The position numbers and the translations under genes are program-made. The notes below the pieces were generated by a model. The model was not told the origin of the DNA. It searched no databases and was given only the letters and a program-made list of their open reading frames with translations. DNA of 64,000 bases, taken from positions 1 to 64,000 of the forward strand of contig JAQFVV010012575.1 of the NCBI GenBank assembly GCA_028023455.1, read 5' to 3'. How positions within the stretch are numbered: the first letter of the stretch is position 1; every line of letters begins with the position of its first letter. The stretch comes from Epiperipatus broadwayi. Taxonomy: Eukaryota > Onychophora > Udeonychophora > Euonychophora > Peripatidae. Shown here piece after piece: positions 41,770-54,112 of the stretch.

Positions 41770-42130
41770 TTGGCAGGAGGACGCGTCGAGCAGCTGTGTT
41801 CTAATCGTAGTTAACGATTTCATTTACTGTCTAATAAAATTGAACACGCAATAAGCAAAAAAAAAAAAGAAGATAAATTTTCATTAAAGTAATTATTCTT
41901 AATTGGGTTCATCGAAAAATAAACTTTACAGGAAAATATATTGACCTATATTTCAGAGCTTTTTATAGTGCAGTTAAGGAAACTTATTAACCGGGCAACG
42001 TGAAGCACCCTCCCTTTCCGTTTTTCTTATTTTGCTTTCTATAATTAAGACCTTATTAAAATTGAAAGCGTCACGTTCCGCAAGCGCAGAATAATTAATA
42101 CTATAAATGAGCCCTTGCAACAAATAATAA
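41770..42130. other. CpG-richer unique segment with TATA box
   Basis: This segment has clustered CpGs (ACGCGTCGAG, CACGTTCCGCAAGCGCAG) in a window where CpG is otherwise scarce, and ACTATAAATGAGCCC at 42099-42113. It has no repeat match inside the window. It may be a regulatory element or promoter, but there is no linked ORF. Confidence 0.35.
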
Positions 42131-42654
42131 TAACAAAGCTATGCCTGAGATAATTTGCTTAATACATTTTAAAAATTTATAATAGTAAAAATGTTAACAC
42201 AATTTAATCGCCTTTACAAATGTTAATATATATAATGCCATTTAAGATATTAAGCCAAGCTTTTCTTTATATACATTTTGAATGTATTTATCTTGAATTA
42301 CATTGTTCCGAGAAAAGTTTTTAAAAGATTGAAGTTAATTTTATTATCATAATTTTCATTAGTTATTATGCACCCTGGCTCAGTAGTTATCATGCTTGCT
42401 GTTTGTTATACATGGTGAAGCACATTAGACTGGACGCTACTTTCCATTCTCAAAATAATTTAGGCAATTTGGACACAAACCTTTACCGCACTTACAATTA
42501 GCTTTTTAAGAAAGAATTTTTTTATTAACGAAAGTCGATGATTGTCAAATTGCTTCCGTAAACTTTAGGTAGACAGATGTTTTAAAGCAGCTTATTCTTT
42601 TAAAACTTTGAGTTCTAGAAAAAAATAAAAAGAGAGAGAAAATTATTTATTGTG
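42131..42654. other. AT-rich spacer
   Basis: No gene or recognised repeat. Confidence 0.5.
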
Positions 42655-43265
42655 CACTGAAGAAATATAACCATAAATGGGATTTCTATACATATTAAAA
42701 GAAAATGTGCCTACATGTTTGAAATTACCATAAGATTTGTCAAGCGTTGTTAGCCGAGATGTCATCGCAGCTGCCTTGCAAGCAAATAGTTGGTTGCAGA
42801 CAGTTGTGGGTTCGCCTCCCGGCCGATGCTATGACATATGAAAAAAAAAATTAGCATAAGATTTAGAATAGATGTGTTTTGCCAGCTCTTATTTGGGGAT
42901 TTGAGATTTGGCCACTTAACAGAAGACGGATATGGAGACTTCAAATCACTCAACGAAATATAGAAAAATATAAGTTAGAGAAACAAGAAGAGATAAATAA
43001 TAAAATACTTGGATAAGAGAACAAATCACTAGAATTGACACCACTGGAAGAATTAAGAGATTAGAACGAAGCTGGTTAGATATATTACTAGAAAAGATGT
43101 CTGAGCAGATTATAAAAGGCATAAAAAGAGACTACAAGTGTTGTAAATGGAATAAGAAAAATTATTAGTGTGATGTGGGGAAGAGAGGTTATATAGGATT
43201 AGAGAAACTGAGTTAAACCTGGTGATACCTTTATCTGCAATGGATCAAGAATGATTGAAAAAGAT
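42655..43265 (+). pseudogene. RTE-type LINE C-terminal region, split by a SINE
   Basis: Before the SINE it reads K-E-N-V-P-T-C-L-K. After it: C-V-L-P-A-L-I-W-G-F-E-I-W-P-L, R-R-I-W-R-L-Q-I-T-Q-R-N-I-E-K, then I-T-R-I-D, R-I-K-R-L. This is the RTE order VPxCLKxKVFxxCVLPAxxYGxETWxLT, RRLQVAQRxMER, TxVxDVIxRI. Stops and frameshifts are frequent. The SINE at 42739-42854 interrupts it between the CLK and CVLP blocks. Confidence 0.75.
42739..42854 (+). mobile_element. tRNA-derived SINE S1, about 10-bp TSD
   Basis: The head is GTCAAGCGTTGTTAGCCGAGATGTCATCG. It has an anticodon arm with CTTGCAAGCA, a variable arm with GTTGCAGACAGTTG, a B box GGTTCGCCTCCCG, then GCTATGACATATG and an A10 tail. CATAAGATTT flanks it at 42729-42738 and 42855-42864. 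It sits inside RTE coding sequence, so it is younger than that RTE copy. Confidence 0.9.
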
Positions 43266-43404
43266 GATATATATATATATTGCAAAAAAATTGAAAATAG
43301 TAGTGTTCTTTTCAATTTAAATATTTTCTTACCTTACAATAAATAAATTCAATGTAACTATTTACCAAGTAAAAAATGATCTTTTATCTGTATGATCATT
43401 GTCA

Positions 43405-43780
43405 CCCCTCATTACCACCAGTTTTAACCATATCCATGTAATGCAGGTTCATGGCAAATACAAATATAATCCAATTTTTTAATTCATAGCTTCTCTTTGT
43501 GAGTCATTCCAGGAAAGTTTTTTATTCTTCAATCTATCTTGTACATGGTTTCCTTTTGGGTCTTTTACAATATTTACAGTTTAAAATTTTAACTGTCAAC
43601 CTAATGCCATTTATCTACTCATTTATATCTTGGATGAATGTAAAAACATATCAATCAACTCCATTCTAGCCTCTTTTTTTTTTTTCAATGATGTCAATAA
43701 TACCTATTTATTCTACCGTCCATGTATTTATTTTATAATCTCTTCTTGTTAATCCCAATATTCAACTTTATGCTGTGTGA
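43405..43780 (-). pseudogene. RTE-type LINE C-terminal fragment, highly decayed
   Basis: The minus strand shows D-I-I-E-K-K-K, a K-R-P-K-R/Q-K-E-T-like basic block and W-N-D/M-T-H-K-E-K segments in shifting frames, in the order of the copies at 1815 and 9000. It is flanked by an RTE piece on the opposite strand, so the two are separate insertions. Confidence 0.5.
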
Positions 43781-44069
43781 TCTGAAGTTTTTTTTATTAT
43801 TGTTATTCTACTAAGAATCCAAGTCACAGGTCCTTATGTAGGCACTGATAAATAAACCTTTATTAAAAACTTTAATTTTCAAACATATAGGTATATTTCT
43901 TTTTCATATTAAGTTATTTCTATCAAAGACATTTCATTTAATTTTAAATCTATAATTAATTTTCTGAATTATGTTTTTATCTATATTAATAATGTGAACA
44001 AAATATATGAAATTGTTATTTTTTTATTATTAAGTAATCTTTATTATTTATTTAAAAAAGATATTGAAC

Positions 44070-44167
44070 ATGTCAAGCGTTGGTGGTCGAGTAGTCAGCA
44101 CAGCTGCCTTACAAGCTGTTATCCCGGGTTCGCTTCCCCGGCCGATGCTTTGACACATGAGAAAAAG
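44070..44167 (+). mobile_element. tRNA-derived SINE S1, short-arm subtype, 16-bp TSD
   Basis: The head is GTCAAGCGTTGGTGGTCGAG, the anticodon arm holds CTTACAAG, the B box is GGGTTCGCTTCCCCGG and the end is GATGCTTTGACACATGAGAAAAAG. AAAAAAGATATTGAAC lies at 44054-44069 and 44168-44183. The variable arm is shorter than in the 20567, 29231, 42739 and 61964 copies. Confidence 0.9.
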
Positions 44168-44183
44168 AAAAAAGATATTGAAC

Positions 44184-46090
44184 GTAATTTTAGTCTTTTT
44201 AGCATTTATGTTTCTTATTTTCATTGACAATTTTAATTTTACATTATACACAAAAATTATATGACTCAAGTAATCTTCAGTGACATTTATTGTCTTAACT
44301 TCCTATTTTGAAGACAAAACAGTTTTTTTTTGTCTAATTTCTGTAAAAAGTTTTGGAGGGGTTGAATTATTTTCTCTAACACTCTTATCAAAATAATATT
44401 TTTATACATGATTGTTTAGTCTAATAACTCCTAGTTAATTTTAAAAAGTGTTTCTCAGGACTTGAAACATCATGGAACTATATTTTAAGTTTCAAAGTTT
44501 TAATCATCACAGATACGCTAATTAAGTCTTTTAATATTTTATTTTTCTTTTATAAAAAAAAAATGTTTTCTTAAAAAATCATACTATCTCACAAATCTTG
44601 ATAGAACTTATTTTATATTTCTGAATCAATATTTTTTATCCATATACAAATGTAAGGTTTTGATTTTTTTTTTCATATAATCATTTTCAAAGTATATAAA
44701 CTATTGATATATATAATATGTTTATCAAACATCATATAAATGTTAATATTACACTATTTTTATATATAGTTTTATTATATGAAATTAATTACTGTAAAAA
44801 AAATTGTATGGATGGACTTTAAATAATTGCATACCCCATGTAGTAGATAAAAATAGAATAACAGTTAGTTGTGAGAAAAATCAAGGAATATCAAATAGGA
44901 TAAGATAAAAGGAAGAATTTGAATTCTGATATGAAAGCGAAATTATGATCTTGTGACTGTATGTTTATAATATAATTTTAAAAAGTGAACAAACTATTTG
45001 TCCCCCTCACTCACTCACTCCATAAATTATAATAAAAGTTTTATAGGAGACATGAAATATGCATAGGTAAGTGCACATATTATGCAGAGTGTTACAATGA
45101 AAGCTGAGTACTATTTTTTTGAAAAACCTAAATATCTTTATCATATAGAATGTAATATATGCTAGATAACAAATCATTTCATGTTATTTTTGTTACCCAA
45201 CTAATTTTAAAGTTAAAATAAAATGTCAGTTGGAAAATCAATAAAGCTAAAAACTTAACATTTTTTCAGATGGTTGAAATGTCCATATTACTTCTATTAG
45301 AAACATATAGAAAATCAAAATTATAGCTTTATTTGGAATAAAACATATTAGTGGAAATATTAACTGTAAGAACAAATTTGTGGTAGTAGTAGTTTGTAAA
45401 TGGCTTATGGTTTGCTTAATATATTAATTGGAACAATAAATCATTTCCAATTTCCTAATTGCTCTACTTTGTGAAACTTAGAATACTTAGTAATTTAAAT
45501 AGAAGGGATTTACACCATAAGCACTTATCTTTTCAAAAGTCCCTATTTTGTGCTTCGGTTTGAGAATATCCCCAGTATTTAACAAGACATCATTGAGCTA
45601 TTTTAACAACCCTACAGTGTATGTGCTTAGGGTATAAACCCTTTTGTTTAAATTACATATGATCTCTGTGAAATAAGATTGAAAATTAAATAGTTAATAA
45701 TGTTCAAATATCTGCAGTAATAATGTCACATGGCATGTGTTTAACAAAGTGATAATAATTGTGTACACTGTTAGTTATTACAATAATATCTTGAACATAT
45801 GCATAAACTGTACCAGACATGACATAATGATTTTAATGAAAAACATGAGATTTGTAATAGCTCTAAAAGAATAACAAACCTTTTTTTTAAAGAAGATCAC
45901 TGTCAATATTTATAAATAAGTGTTTATTTTTATTATCCCCCCCCCAAAAAAAAAATATTTTGGTGTATATAATTTTTTTTTTTTTGAATGCTAAAATTCA
46001 CAATATTCAACTTTGGTCCATGCTTAAATGCTACCTGGGATGTTTTTTTTTTTAATTTTGATGATAATGTGTAGTTTTTTTTGTAAAGCT
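44184..46090. other. AT-rich spacer with simple repeats
   Basis: It holds a CACT run at 45007-45022, and a C9 then A10 run at 45939-45957. The ORFs overlapping 44048-44269 are readings of the SINE. No gene. Confidence 0.55.
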
Positions 46091-46106
46091 ACATTAATAC
46101 ATTGTA

Positions 46107-46313
46107 CAGATGTAAACCTGCATTTATATATGTAATATATGTGAGAATCGAACTCAGACTTATATACGACCCACTACTCTCAGTGCCATCTCATATTGCT
46201 GACCCACCTGATTACACACATGTTGAAAAGGTAAATAATCAGGTGGGTCAGCAATATGAGATGGCACTGAGAGTAGTGGATTGTGTGAAAGTCTGAGTTT
46301 GAATCCCATAAAG
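46107..46313. mobile_element. Mini fold-back of the family B 3-prime end, 207 bp, 10-bp TSD
   Basis: ATACATTGTA flanks it at 46097-46106 and 46314-46323. The arms hold only the last 75 or so bases of the family B unit (TGAGATGGCACTGAGAGTAG, GTCAGCAATATG, AAAGTCTGAGTTTGAATCCC), inverted about GTTGAAAAGGTAAATAATC. No ribozyme is present. It shows that a unit 3-prime end alone can be inserted as a fold-back pair. Confidence 0.88.
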
Positions 46314-46323
46314 ATACATTGTA

Positions 46324-46678
46324 ATTTATTTACTAATCTTTTTTTGTAATATAGACCTGACAAAGCAATAGTCAAATACTTATTGAAATTTTTTTATAGT
46401 AGAATGGCACATCATCCTGCTATGCTCATGATCCAAAATTTCAATCTGGTTTGAATGAGTTTTGTAAGTAGGGTTTAGTACTTTTTTATGTAACTATCCC
46501 AAACCTATTCACTATTAGTCAATAATCTTACTGTTATTAGTTGGAGAGTAAAAGTTAATCTGAATTGATTAGATAAGTTAATGTGCTGACAATTTAAAAG
46601 CAATCACCATGATTGTACAACAATTTGGTCTGTCTATTTATTTATTTTCGAAGGGCATTTAGTATAATTATCTGAGTA
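46324..46678. other. AT-rich spacer
   Basis: No gene or recognised repeat. Confidence 0.5.
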
Positions 46679-46696
46679 AATAATTACTATTTTTTT

Positions 46697-46792
46697 TCTC
46701 AAGTGTCATAGCATCGGCCGGGATGTGAACTCGCAACCCAGGCAATTGCTTGTAAGGCAATTGCGCTGACCTCTCGACCACCAATGCAAGAC
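46697..46792 (-). mobile_element. tRNA-derived SINE S1, short-arm subtype
   Basis: The minus strand shows GTCTTGCATTGGTGGTCGAGAGG, a CTTACAAGCAATTG arm, GGGTTGCGAGTTCACATCCCGG and CTATGACACTTGAG plus an A-rich tail. ATAATTACTATTTTTT flanks it at about 46680-46695 and 46793-46808. Confidence 0.85.
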
Positions 46793-46808
46793 ATAATTAC
46801 TATTTTTT

Positions 46809-49067
46809 CTACTGAGATCTGCCAAAATTTCAGATTAGTCATAATTTATTAATGTGAGCTAGGATTTGTTTAATATATATTTGTGAAATTACATATTTAA
46901 AACTTGAGTTGTCAAGCTTGAACTGACAATGAGAAGATTATCATATACAAAGCAGATTGTTTTAATGTATATAAAAATTAAAATATTATACTTGAAGCAA
47001 ATATGTAACCAATCAATTCACTTCAAAGTACTCCTAAACTAGTCTCCACAGTCTCATAAGTTATTGAATTAGTAAAATTGACATCAGACTGAATGCTCTC
47101 ACTGTAGGTTTGCTGAAGATAATATCATTTTAACTAATGCAGAGACAACATTAAAATATAAAAACTGCTGTCAATCAAACAAAATGAGTTTCATGTTGTC
47201 TAAAGTCCCAAGTACTTATATGGAAACAAGTTTAGACAGTGCTGACTTCAAGAATGCAATTTTATTCATTGTAGATATAAACAATGTTTTATTAAAAAGT
47301 AATATTCCCAGGGTAAATCACAACGTATTAATTTTTAATACTTTTGCAAATGGCCAAAGTCTTTACAAATATGTAATAAAATGTTAGAAATATAGATTAT
47401 GTAAATCTGTTGAAGGCTATATATTTTTAATATTATAATTTATAATTATTATGACTTGGGTTTGAGGGCAGATGAAAATGATTCAGTTTTATGTCGATAA
47501 AGGTATAATTTGTAAGCTTTATATCACTGTAAAGTAATGTACAACTAAAGAAAATATTGCTCTTCCAAATTCTACTCATACTACTTCTAGGTAAATATTT
47601 TAGAGCATATAAATACTGTATGTATTATATGATTCATTATTATTATTTTTAAGAACATTGTATTTTTTGTTGTCAAAAATTACAGAATATCAAGGGAGCC
47701 ACATGGTTCTTAAGAATATGAGCATTATAAGGATGATTTTTTAAAAATATTTTTTAGGAGCAATTGCTTAAGATTAATTATTTGGTTGTGAAACACAAAG
47801 GGCCATAAGAATAAGAAGTATGAACAGCTTCCAGAAAAATGTGATATCCAGATTTAATTTAATATGATTAATGAGAAAACTTTATAGCAATTGTGCCAAA
47901 TAATAAGTTAAACAAAAATTTCAACCATGATTGAGGAACACATATATTTTGGAATCTGATTAAAATTTTGGCACATGAGAGGTTCCCCAATTATTTCTTA
48001 TATAATTATGTTCTTGGAACTTTTAGACAAAGTGAGATTCATTTTGATTGATTGATAATTGGACATCTGAGTTTCTATGAGATTTTTAATTTTGTGTCGC
48101 AGTTGAAAGATCTTCACATTCAATATATTTATATAATATTATATATATAGAAACAAGCAAACTTTGATGTGGAGTGAAATTTATTTTAATATCAAAATCA
48201 CCAAAAAAAATTTTAACACTCAGTGCCACACTCATGGCTAATATTAAAATAACTTATCTCAATATAGATTGAATTATTTGTTAAAATTACAATGCTGATT
48301 TAAATGGATGCTGATGAAACATTGGTTAAGCTACTAAACACATTTGCCAAAAATAAAATTGTTTCTTAACATGAATAGATAGATGCATTAGTAATTCATA
48401 AGAAAAAATAATCTTTATGCAAAATCTAACATCATATGGAGAGACTAGAGAGCTAATCTAAATATAAAAATTAAATAGCATATTCACCAGTATAAACCTT
48501 CAAAAACCGACTTTAACTGTACATCAGTATTTTAAATCATAAATGGGAGATGAATTAATGAATTTCTTTAATAATAAGATGGAAGGAAGGAATCACTAAA
48601 ATTGGAAATTGAAGAGACATACTTATAACAAATTCAAGATATACTCTTCATTAATGTTTCAATTAAGTTAGTATTGTAGCTTAATTAATATTTCAATTAA
48701 ATTAGTATTGTAGCTTTAATAATGTTTATCTATGTTAATCAGTATTATTTCAATAATAGCCATGAATTTGATAAAAAAAATTCAATTTGAAGTCACTCAA
48801 TATCAGTTATACTTGAGTATTAACATATTTAACAAATGGAGTAGTATATATATAGATAGATAATCAAAATATTTTCATTAACTTTTAGATGCAAATGTGA
48901 ATAATTTAACAAGACTTTCTCATATAATTCATAGATAAATTTTCACTTATGACATAAATAAGCAAAATACCAATAGAACCAGAATTGGAAACAGAAATAT
49001 TATCTGATAATAGTATTTATTTGTAACATTTTAAATCAAATGTAAATCAATTTTTAATTTAATATGA
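46809..49067. other. AT-rich spacer with unassigned ORF at 47184-47387
   Basis: The ORF at 47184-47387 (67 codons) has a mixed composition with S-L-D-S-A-D-F-K-N-A and V-N-H-N-V-L-I, perhaps a decayed coding piece, but I recognise no family. A small tandem duplication (TTTCAATTAA.TTAGTATTGTAGCTT) lies at 48657-48717. The rest is AT-rich. Confidence 0.45.
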
Positions 49068-49345
49068 AGAGTTATGTGGTGGAGTGGTTTGAAGCCTACC
49101 CATTAAAGTATGAAGATTGGCTATCGTAATATAAGCTGAGCTTTGATTGTATATATGTGTGGAGATGATAATCTGGACCAACTAATGAGTGCTAGTTTAG
49201 CACAAAATATATATATTGGTGATTATTTATTTTTTGACAAGTAAGTATTCAAGTGTATTAGTGGTATAAGATAGCATGGAAGATTGAGGGTCATGTAAAA
49301 GTCTGAGTTCAACCCTCCTATATATTACATATAGATGTGCCGGTA
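49068..49345 (+). mobile_element. Family B single copy, dead ribozyme
   Basis: It starts at AGAGTTATGTGGTGGAG and ends at GTCTGAGTTCAACCC plus TATATTACATATAGATGTGC. The hammerhead block keeps AUAAUC-UGG-ACCAA and UUGGUGAUUAUU, but the core is CUAAUGA and the GAAA is AAAA. Confidence 0.75.
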
Positions 49346-49804
49346 TAAAAAAGACTGTACTGTAGAAAAAATTAATATCCTAGATTATTTAAATTTAAAA
49401 ACATTCAGAAATTATTATTCTTCCAAAAGTATTATATCTGATCTAAAATCCTTATATAATCTAAGATAATAAAGGAAAGACTTTGCTATTATCTGTAAAA
49501 TGTCTATTTAATTTTTCTTTGACATTGTAAAGAAATGAGTAGAAGAAAATTGTAATGTTCACTCCATATAGTTATTATTATTATGTAACTATTCATATAG
49601 TAATCAAACATTAGTGGATTAGACACTAACATACACCAGCCATCAGGAGGACTTTATTGAATTTTTGCCTCTGATTTTATTATGACAATATAATAGTCTT
49701 TTACATTTTTTGATAGTTCTCTACAGAAATATTAGTTGAGTTTTTTTTGAAGGCAAGTTATAAATGTGTGTGTGAATTATCTTCTTTTTTTTTTTCAATA
49801 TTCA

Positions 49805-50110
49805 GATTTTGAATTGTTGGACGGTTGAAGAGTTGGAGTGTGGAGAAGATTGAAGCCTGCCATTAAAGTATGATGATTGTCTATCTTAATATATATCTGA
49901 GCACTTATAGTATATATATGTAGAGATGATAATCTGGACCAACTAATGATTGCTGGTTTAGCATGAAATATGCATATTGGTGATTATTTATCTTTTCAAT
50001 ATTGGTGATTATTTATCTTTTCAACATATATGTGTTTAGGTGTATCAGTGTTATTAGATAGAGTGGAGAGTGGTGGGTCATGTGAAAGTCTGTGCTCATA
50101 TACCCTATAT
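49805..50110 (+). mobile_element. Family B single copy, dead ribozyme, internal repeat
   Basis: It begins at TTGGACGGTTGAAGAGTTGG. The hammerhead core is CUAAUGA with UUGCU/AGCAU as stem II. TATTGGTGATTATTTATCTTTTCAA is repeated twice in tandem (49975-50024). The 3-prime end TGTGCTCATATACCCTATAT matches the element at 63195-63960, defining a B subfamily. Confidence 0.75.
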
Positions 50111-50259
50111 ATGATCCTCACCCTCAGAAAGCTGCAAAACCTCCAGCCAATGGTGAATATACTATGTCACAGGGTGTTCCATAGAGGCTATCATTGGATG
50201 ATGACATTTAATTTAACTGCCTATAAGTATAGTTCAGCTTCAAATGGATTACAGAAATG

Positions 50260-53000
50260 AAAGAATTGTCTAATATTAAATGGAACATCATTGAACTTTG
50301 TGAAGTTAAAACAAAAGATAAAAAACAATTGACTTGAAAACTGGAAATATATTTATTGGACACATAAGTGAAGTAGGATTCAGTATAAATAAAAAGGGAA
50401 ATGAAAACCAATCAAATACAGATAATTTAATTTATGCCCCACAAGTTCTTATTGTCATGAAGTAATAGAGAATTTTATATAGATTTACATAATGCTTTTT
50501 GATTCTATTTAAAATTGTCATGGGAGAATTTAATGATTGAATCAGAAAATGATTAAAAGAGAAAAAGTTTTATAATTTGGTTATGGTGATAGAAATGAGG
50601 AAGGCTATAAAGATATTGAATTTGCTTAAAAAAATATTTTTATAATATGGAATTATTTCTTAAATGTTAAATGCAAATGGACATGGAATCATCCAAATGA
50701 AGATATAGCAGAATTCAATTATATTTTGACTAACAGAAAATATTTATTTTAAAATTATAATGTTTTTAATAGATTCAACACAGGAAGTGATCATTAATTA
50801 CAGAGATGTAAAATATATTTTAAAGGCAAAAGGAAACAATGTTATCAGTTGATATTTATTATTTTAAGAGACACTTCAATAAATTTAAATTAGAATTTGT
50901 TTACCATTTAAAAATATTGATAGTCCTTAAAGAGGGATCAAATTTAACTAAGGTTAATGAAAAGATAACGATAACTTTATTAAGAACTGGAATAAAAATA
51001 GCTAATATGAAAAAAAGAACCAATTTATGAGTAAATTTTCATCAAAGATAAGACAATGTATGAAAAAAAATATATAAAAAGATTTAAAAATGATTTATTT
51101 AAAAAAATAAAATAGCAGAAGTTCTGTAAAATAGTGCAAAAAAGAATTAATAATGATATAAGAAAATACAATTGTAATTTTGGCAAGGAAAGCTAGAGAA
51201 GAGAATAAAAATTTTAAAAGTATAAACAACAACTTAGTATTAAAAGAGAAAGCCAATTCAGAATTTAAAAAAATATGAAAAAATGACATTATGAAATTTG
51301 TAGAAGAGTTATATAATATAATGAGCATGCTAATAGCTCTTAACAAGCTTTTCAGAACAACCCCATTCTCAGACCGGTTTCTAACTCTGACTTTCATCAG
51401 TGCAGTACTAGGATATTCAACTGGTCTGAGAATATAGATGTTCTGAAAAGCTTGTTAAGAGCTATTGGCATGCTCATTATATTATAAAGCACTTGTAATG
51501 CAAGCTTATTAAATTCGTCATGTGATATATGACTTGATTTTCTTGCAATTGTAGAAGAGTTCTACAAAGAATTATATAGTAGTAATAAAGAAGAAAATAA
51601 AGCAACCATTACAATTACTATAATTTTTGAATTGTTAAATATTTCAAACGAAGAAATAAGACACATAATTGAATCTATGAAAAAGGTTAATTCTTGAGAA
51701 AAAATTGATGGAATTATTAACAATATTTTAAAAGAATCAGATGAAAAAACAGAAAATATATTGGCAAAACTATATACCAATTCAGTGTAGTAATACTACT
51801 GCTATTTAAGAAAATTGATAATGAGGATAAACCTGTCACTGTTTTATTAGCTTTATACAAGACATTGACCAAAATTAGTACAATTTGTCTAAAGCAAATT
51901 TTGGATTCAGACCAAAAGAACAGACTGGATTTAAAAATAATTTTAGCACAATAGATTACATACAAGCATTGAGAAAAGTTATAGAAAGGACAATGAATAT
52001 AAATTATCATTACACTTTGAATTTTAAACTATGAAAAGGCATTTCTAAAGTGGTTAAGACTTTGGATCATCAAGATAAAGACTCAGAGAAGTATCATATT
52101 CTGAAGAAACATATTAAAATGAAATAACAGTGATTAGATTACATGGTAACACAGAGAAGGATGTACAATAGGGTGATTCCATATTTCCAAATTTTTTTAC
52201 AATAATCTCATAAAAATATTTTGAGGATTAAAATGGAAGAATAAACACAACTATTAAAATCAACTAGATTTCGCAGATAGTTGTTTGTGTAAATAATGTT
52301 TACAGCTTCAGCAAATGTCGCAAGAATTATTAGATGAAAATAAAAAAGTAAGATTAAAGTCAAATGATAAAAAGACTGAAGTAAGGTTCAATGGATTTTC
52401 TCAAAGAAAACAAAGATTTATAATTGGAATCAGAAAAAGTTAATAACTATTAATACCTTGGTCAGACTATCAGTACATAGCACTACATAAGGGATAAGAT
52501 TAATCATAGATTTAAACATTGATGAAATGCTTTTGATAAAAATAATTTACTATTAAAGAAAATATATCTACATGTTTGAAAAGAAAGATTTTTAATATGC
52601 TGTACCAATTTTTATTTATAAATCTGAAATTTAGACACTTAATAGAAGAGCAATTTAGAGATTTAAAACAACTCAACAAAATATGGAGAGATGCAGGAAT
52701 AACAAAAAGATATTAAAAACTAAATAAGGAAGTGCAAGAACATACATATATCATTGACATTAGTGAAAGAATTAAGAGACTTAAATGGAACTAGATGGAC
52801 ATATTATTAGAAGAAATGATAATAAATGGATAGTTGAATTCTTAAACAGAATTCAAAAGATTATAATATATCTACAAGAAACTATATGAGATTATTGATG
52901 AAGTAATGAGATTTTTGGTTATCATGTAGAGAAGAAAAATTATGAATCAGAGAAAGTAAATAAAGTTGAAGATAGCTTCATTTGTGATGGATCAATAATT
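50260..53000 (+). pseudogene. RTE-type LINE, near full-length, split by a family C element
   Basis: Reading across frames gives endonuclease blocks I-I-E-L-C-E-V-K (50290), F-N-Y-I-L-T-N-R-K-Y (50715), N-R-F-N-T-G-S-D-H; a linker; RT blocks I-S-N-E-E-I-R-H-I-I (51640), Q-T-G-F-K-N-N-F-S-T-I-D-Y-I-Q-A-L-R (51922), T-E-V-R-F-N-G; and a C-terminal part from 52590 with L-I-E-E-Q-F-R-D-L-K-Q-L-N-K, I-D-I-S-E-R-I-K-R-L-K-W-N. The AP-endonuclease to RT to short C-terminal tail order in about 2.5 kb is RTE. No active-site box survives clearly. The 51311-51548 insertion has a 13-bp TSD. ORFs on the minus strand here are shadows. Confidence 0.8.
51311..51548. mobile_element. Family C fold-back ribozyme element, 238 bp, 13-bp TSD
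   Basis: TTGTAGAAGAGTT flanks it at 51298-51310 and 51549-51561. The arms share GAGCATGC.AATAGCTCTTAACAAGCTTTTCAGAACA and TTCTCAGACC. The left arm carries CUGAUGA and GAAAC on the minus strand (about 51370-51395), but stem II is lost. The RTE frame resumes after the insertion (F-Y-K-E-L-Y). Confidence 0.88.
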
Positions 53001-53189
53001 TTTAAAGTTACTGATGAATGAACTAAAAGCAGATTTATTTTGGGTTTGAAATAGTTCAGACAAATAATACTACCAGATGGTATGATTTCACTTTTGGTAT
53101 TTTGCTTGTTATATAAATAGCTAAAATTTATCTATAAATTATACAAAAGAAATAAATTAAAATTGTTAATCTTTATATTTAAACAAAGA

Positions 53190-53445
53190 GAATAAATCTC
53201 TCTCCTTCAGACTATAAATTAAAGCATTCTCACTGTTGAACAAAGAATCGGGAATAGGAGCTCTGATATTTATAAGTGTATCATTATCAATATTGTTGAT
53301 AAGGCAAAGTGAAATGAATATAACAACCAGATGGAATATGGTACTTAATATTTATTAAACTAATAATCGATTATATTAGGCGGGAGACAGACTCTCTTCT
53401 TTATAATACATTGTTTATAATAAATAAGATTTAATAAACATTAAA
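53190..53445 (+). repeat. Dispersed repeat E, copy 1
   Basis: It matches 54113-54400 over its length: AAACAAAG, AGTAAATC or AATAAATC, CTTCAGACTAT, AATTAAA, GTTGAACAAAG, ATCAAGAATAG or similar, TTAATATTTATTAAACTAAT. No ORF or known termini. It may be a non-autonomous element or local duplication. Confidence 0.6.
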
Positions 53446-53639
53446 TTAAATTTTTGCTTAAAGATTTGTGATGATGATATTTTGGATGTGATGTGTCGGA
53501 CTATTTCCATCATTTATCATTTAATGTTGAATGTTTAGAAAAGTTTAAACATTATTAAAGCTTTTCCAAATACAAACAACTGTTTGTAATAACACACAAG
53601 TCAGTAGATAACACAGGTTAGTAGATTACTCAATTAAAC

Positions 53640-53870
53640 AGACAAAACGCTCCATAGAGTAGTGCTGCTCTGTGCCAACCAGAGTAATCAATGTATTCCA
53701 GAAGACTTGTGCATAAAATTCCCATCTAGTGCCTACTCATTTATGCACAAGCCATCTGGCATCCATTGATTATTCTGGTTGGCACAGGGTGGCACTACTG
53801 TATGGAGAGTTTTGCCTGTTTAATAACAGTTATGTGTTAGCACGAGAGATGGTGATCATGTGATGTTTAG
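53640..53870. mobile_element. Family A fold-back, truncated before the ribozyme
   Basis: The left arm (ACAAAACGCTCC, GTAGTGCTGCTCTGTGCC, GTAATCAATG, ATCTAGTGCCTACTCAT) joins at 53741 to the right arm (TTATGCACAAGCC, GGCATCCATTGATTA, GGCACAGGGTGGCACTACTG) and ends GTGATCATGTGATGTTTAG. The inner junction lies outside the ribozyme, so neither arm has it. Confidence 0.75.
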
Positions 53871-54085
53871 ATTCCACAATGTTTTGAGTGATATTATTCT
53901 ATGGTAGCATTGTCACTGGTCAGACCAGCAATCACTTGTAGAAGAGCAGAGAATAATATCATTTGAAATATTGTGGAATCTATTAACTTGTGTTTTTATT
54001 ATATTACTAACAGATATTTCTGGACATTCTATATTTAATGATAGATGATGAAAATAGTCCAACATATTATCATTTTTAAAATTAA
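53871..54085 (+). repeat. Dispersed repeat F, copy 2, with a terminal hairpin
   Basis: ATTCCACAATGTTTTGAGTG pairs with the inverted CATTTGAAATATTGTGGAAT (53871-53990) around TCACTGGTCAGACC. The rest matches 10556-10830. It directly follows a family A copy, as there. Confidence 0.55.
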
Positions 54086-54112
54086 ATTGAGTATAGCTCA
54101 ATATATATACAC

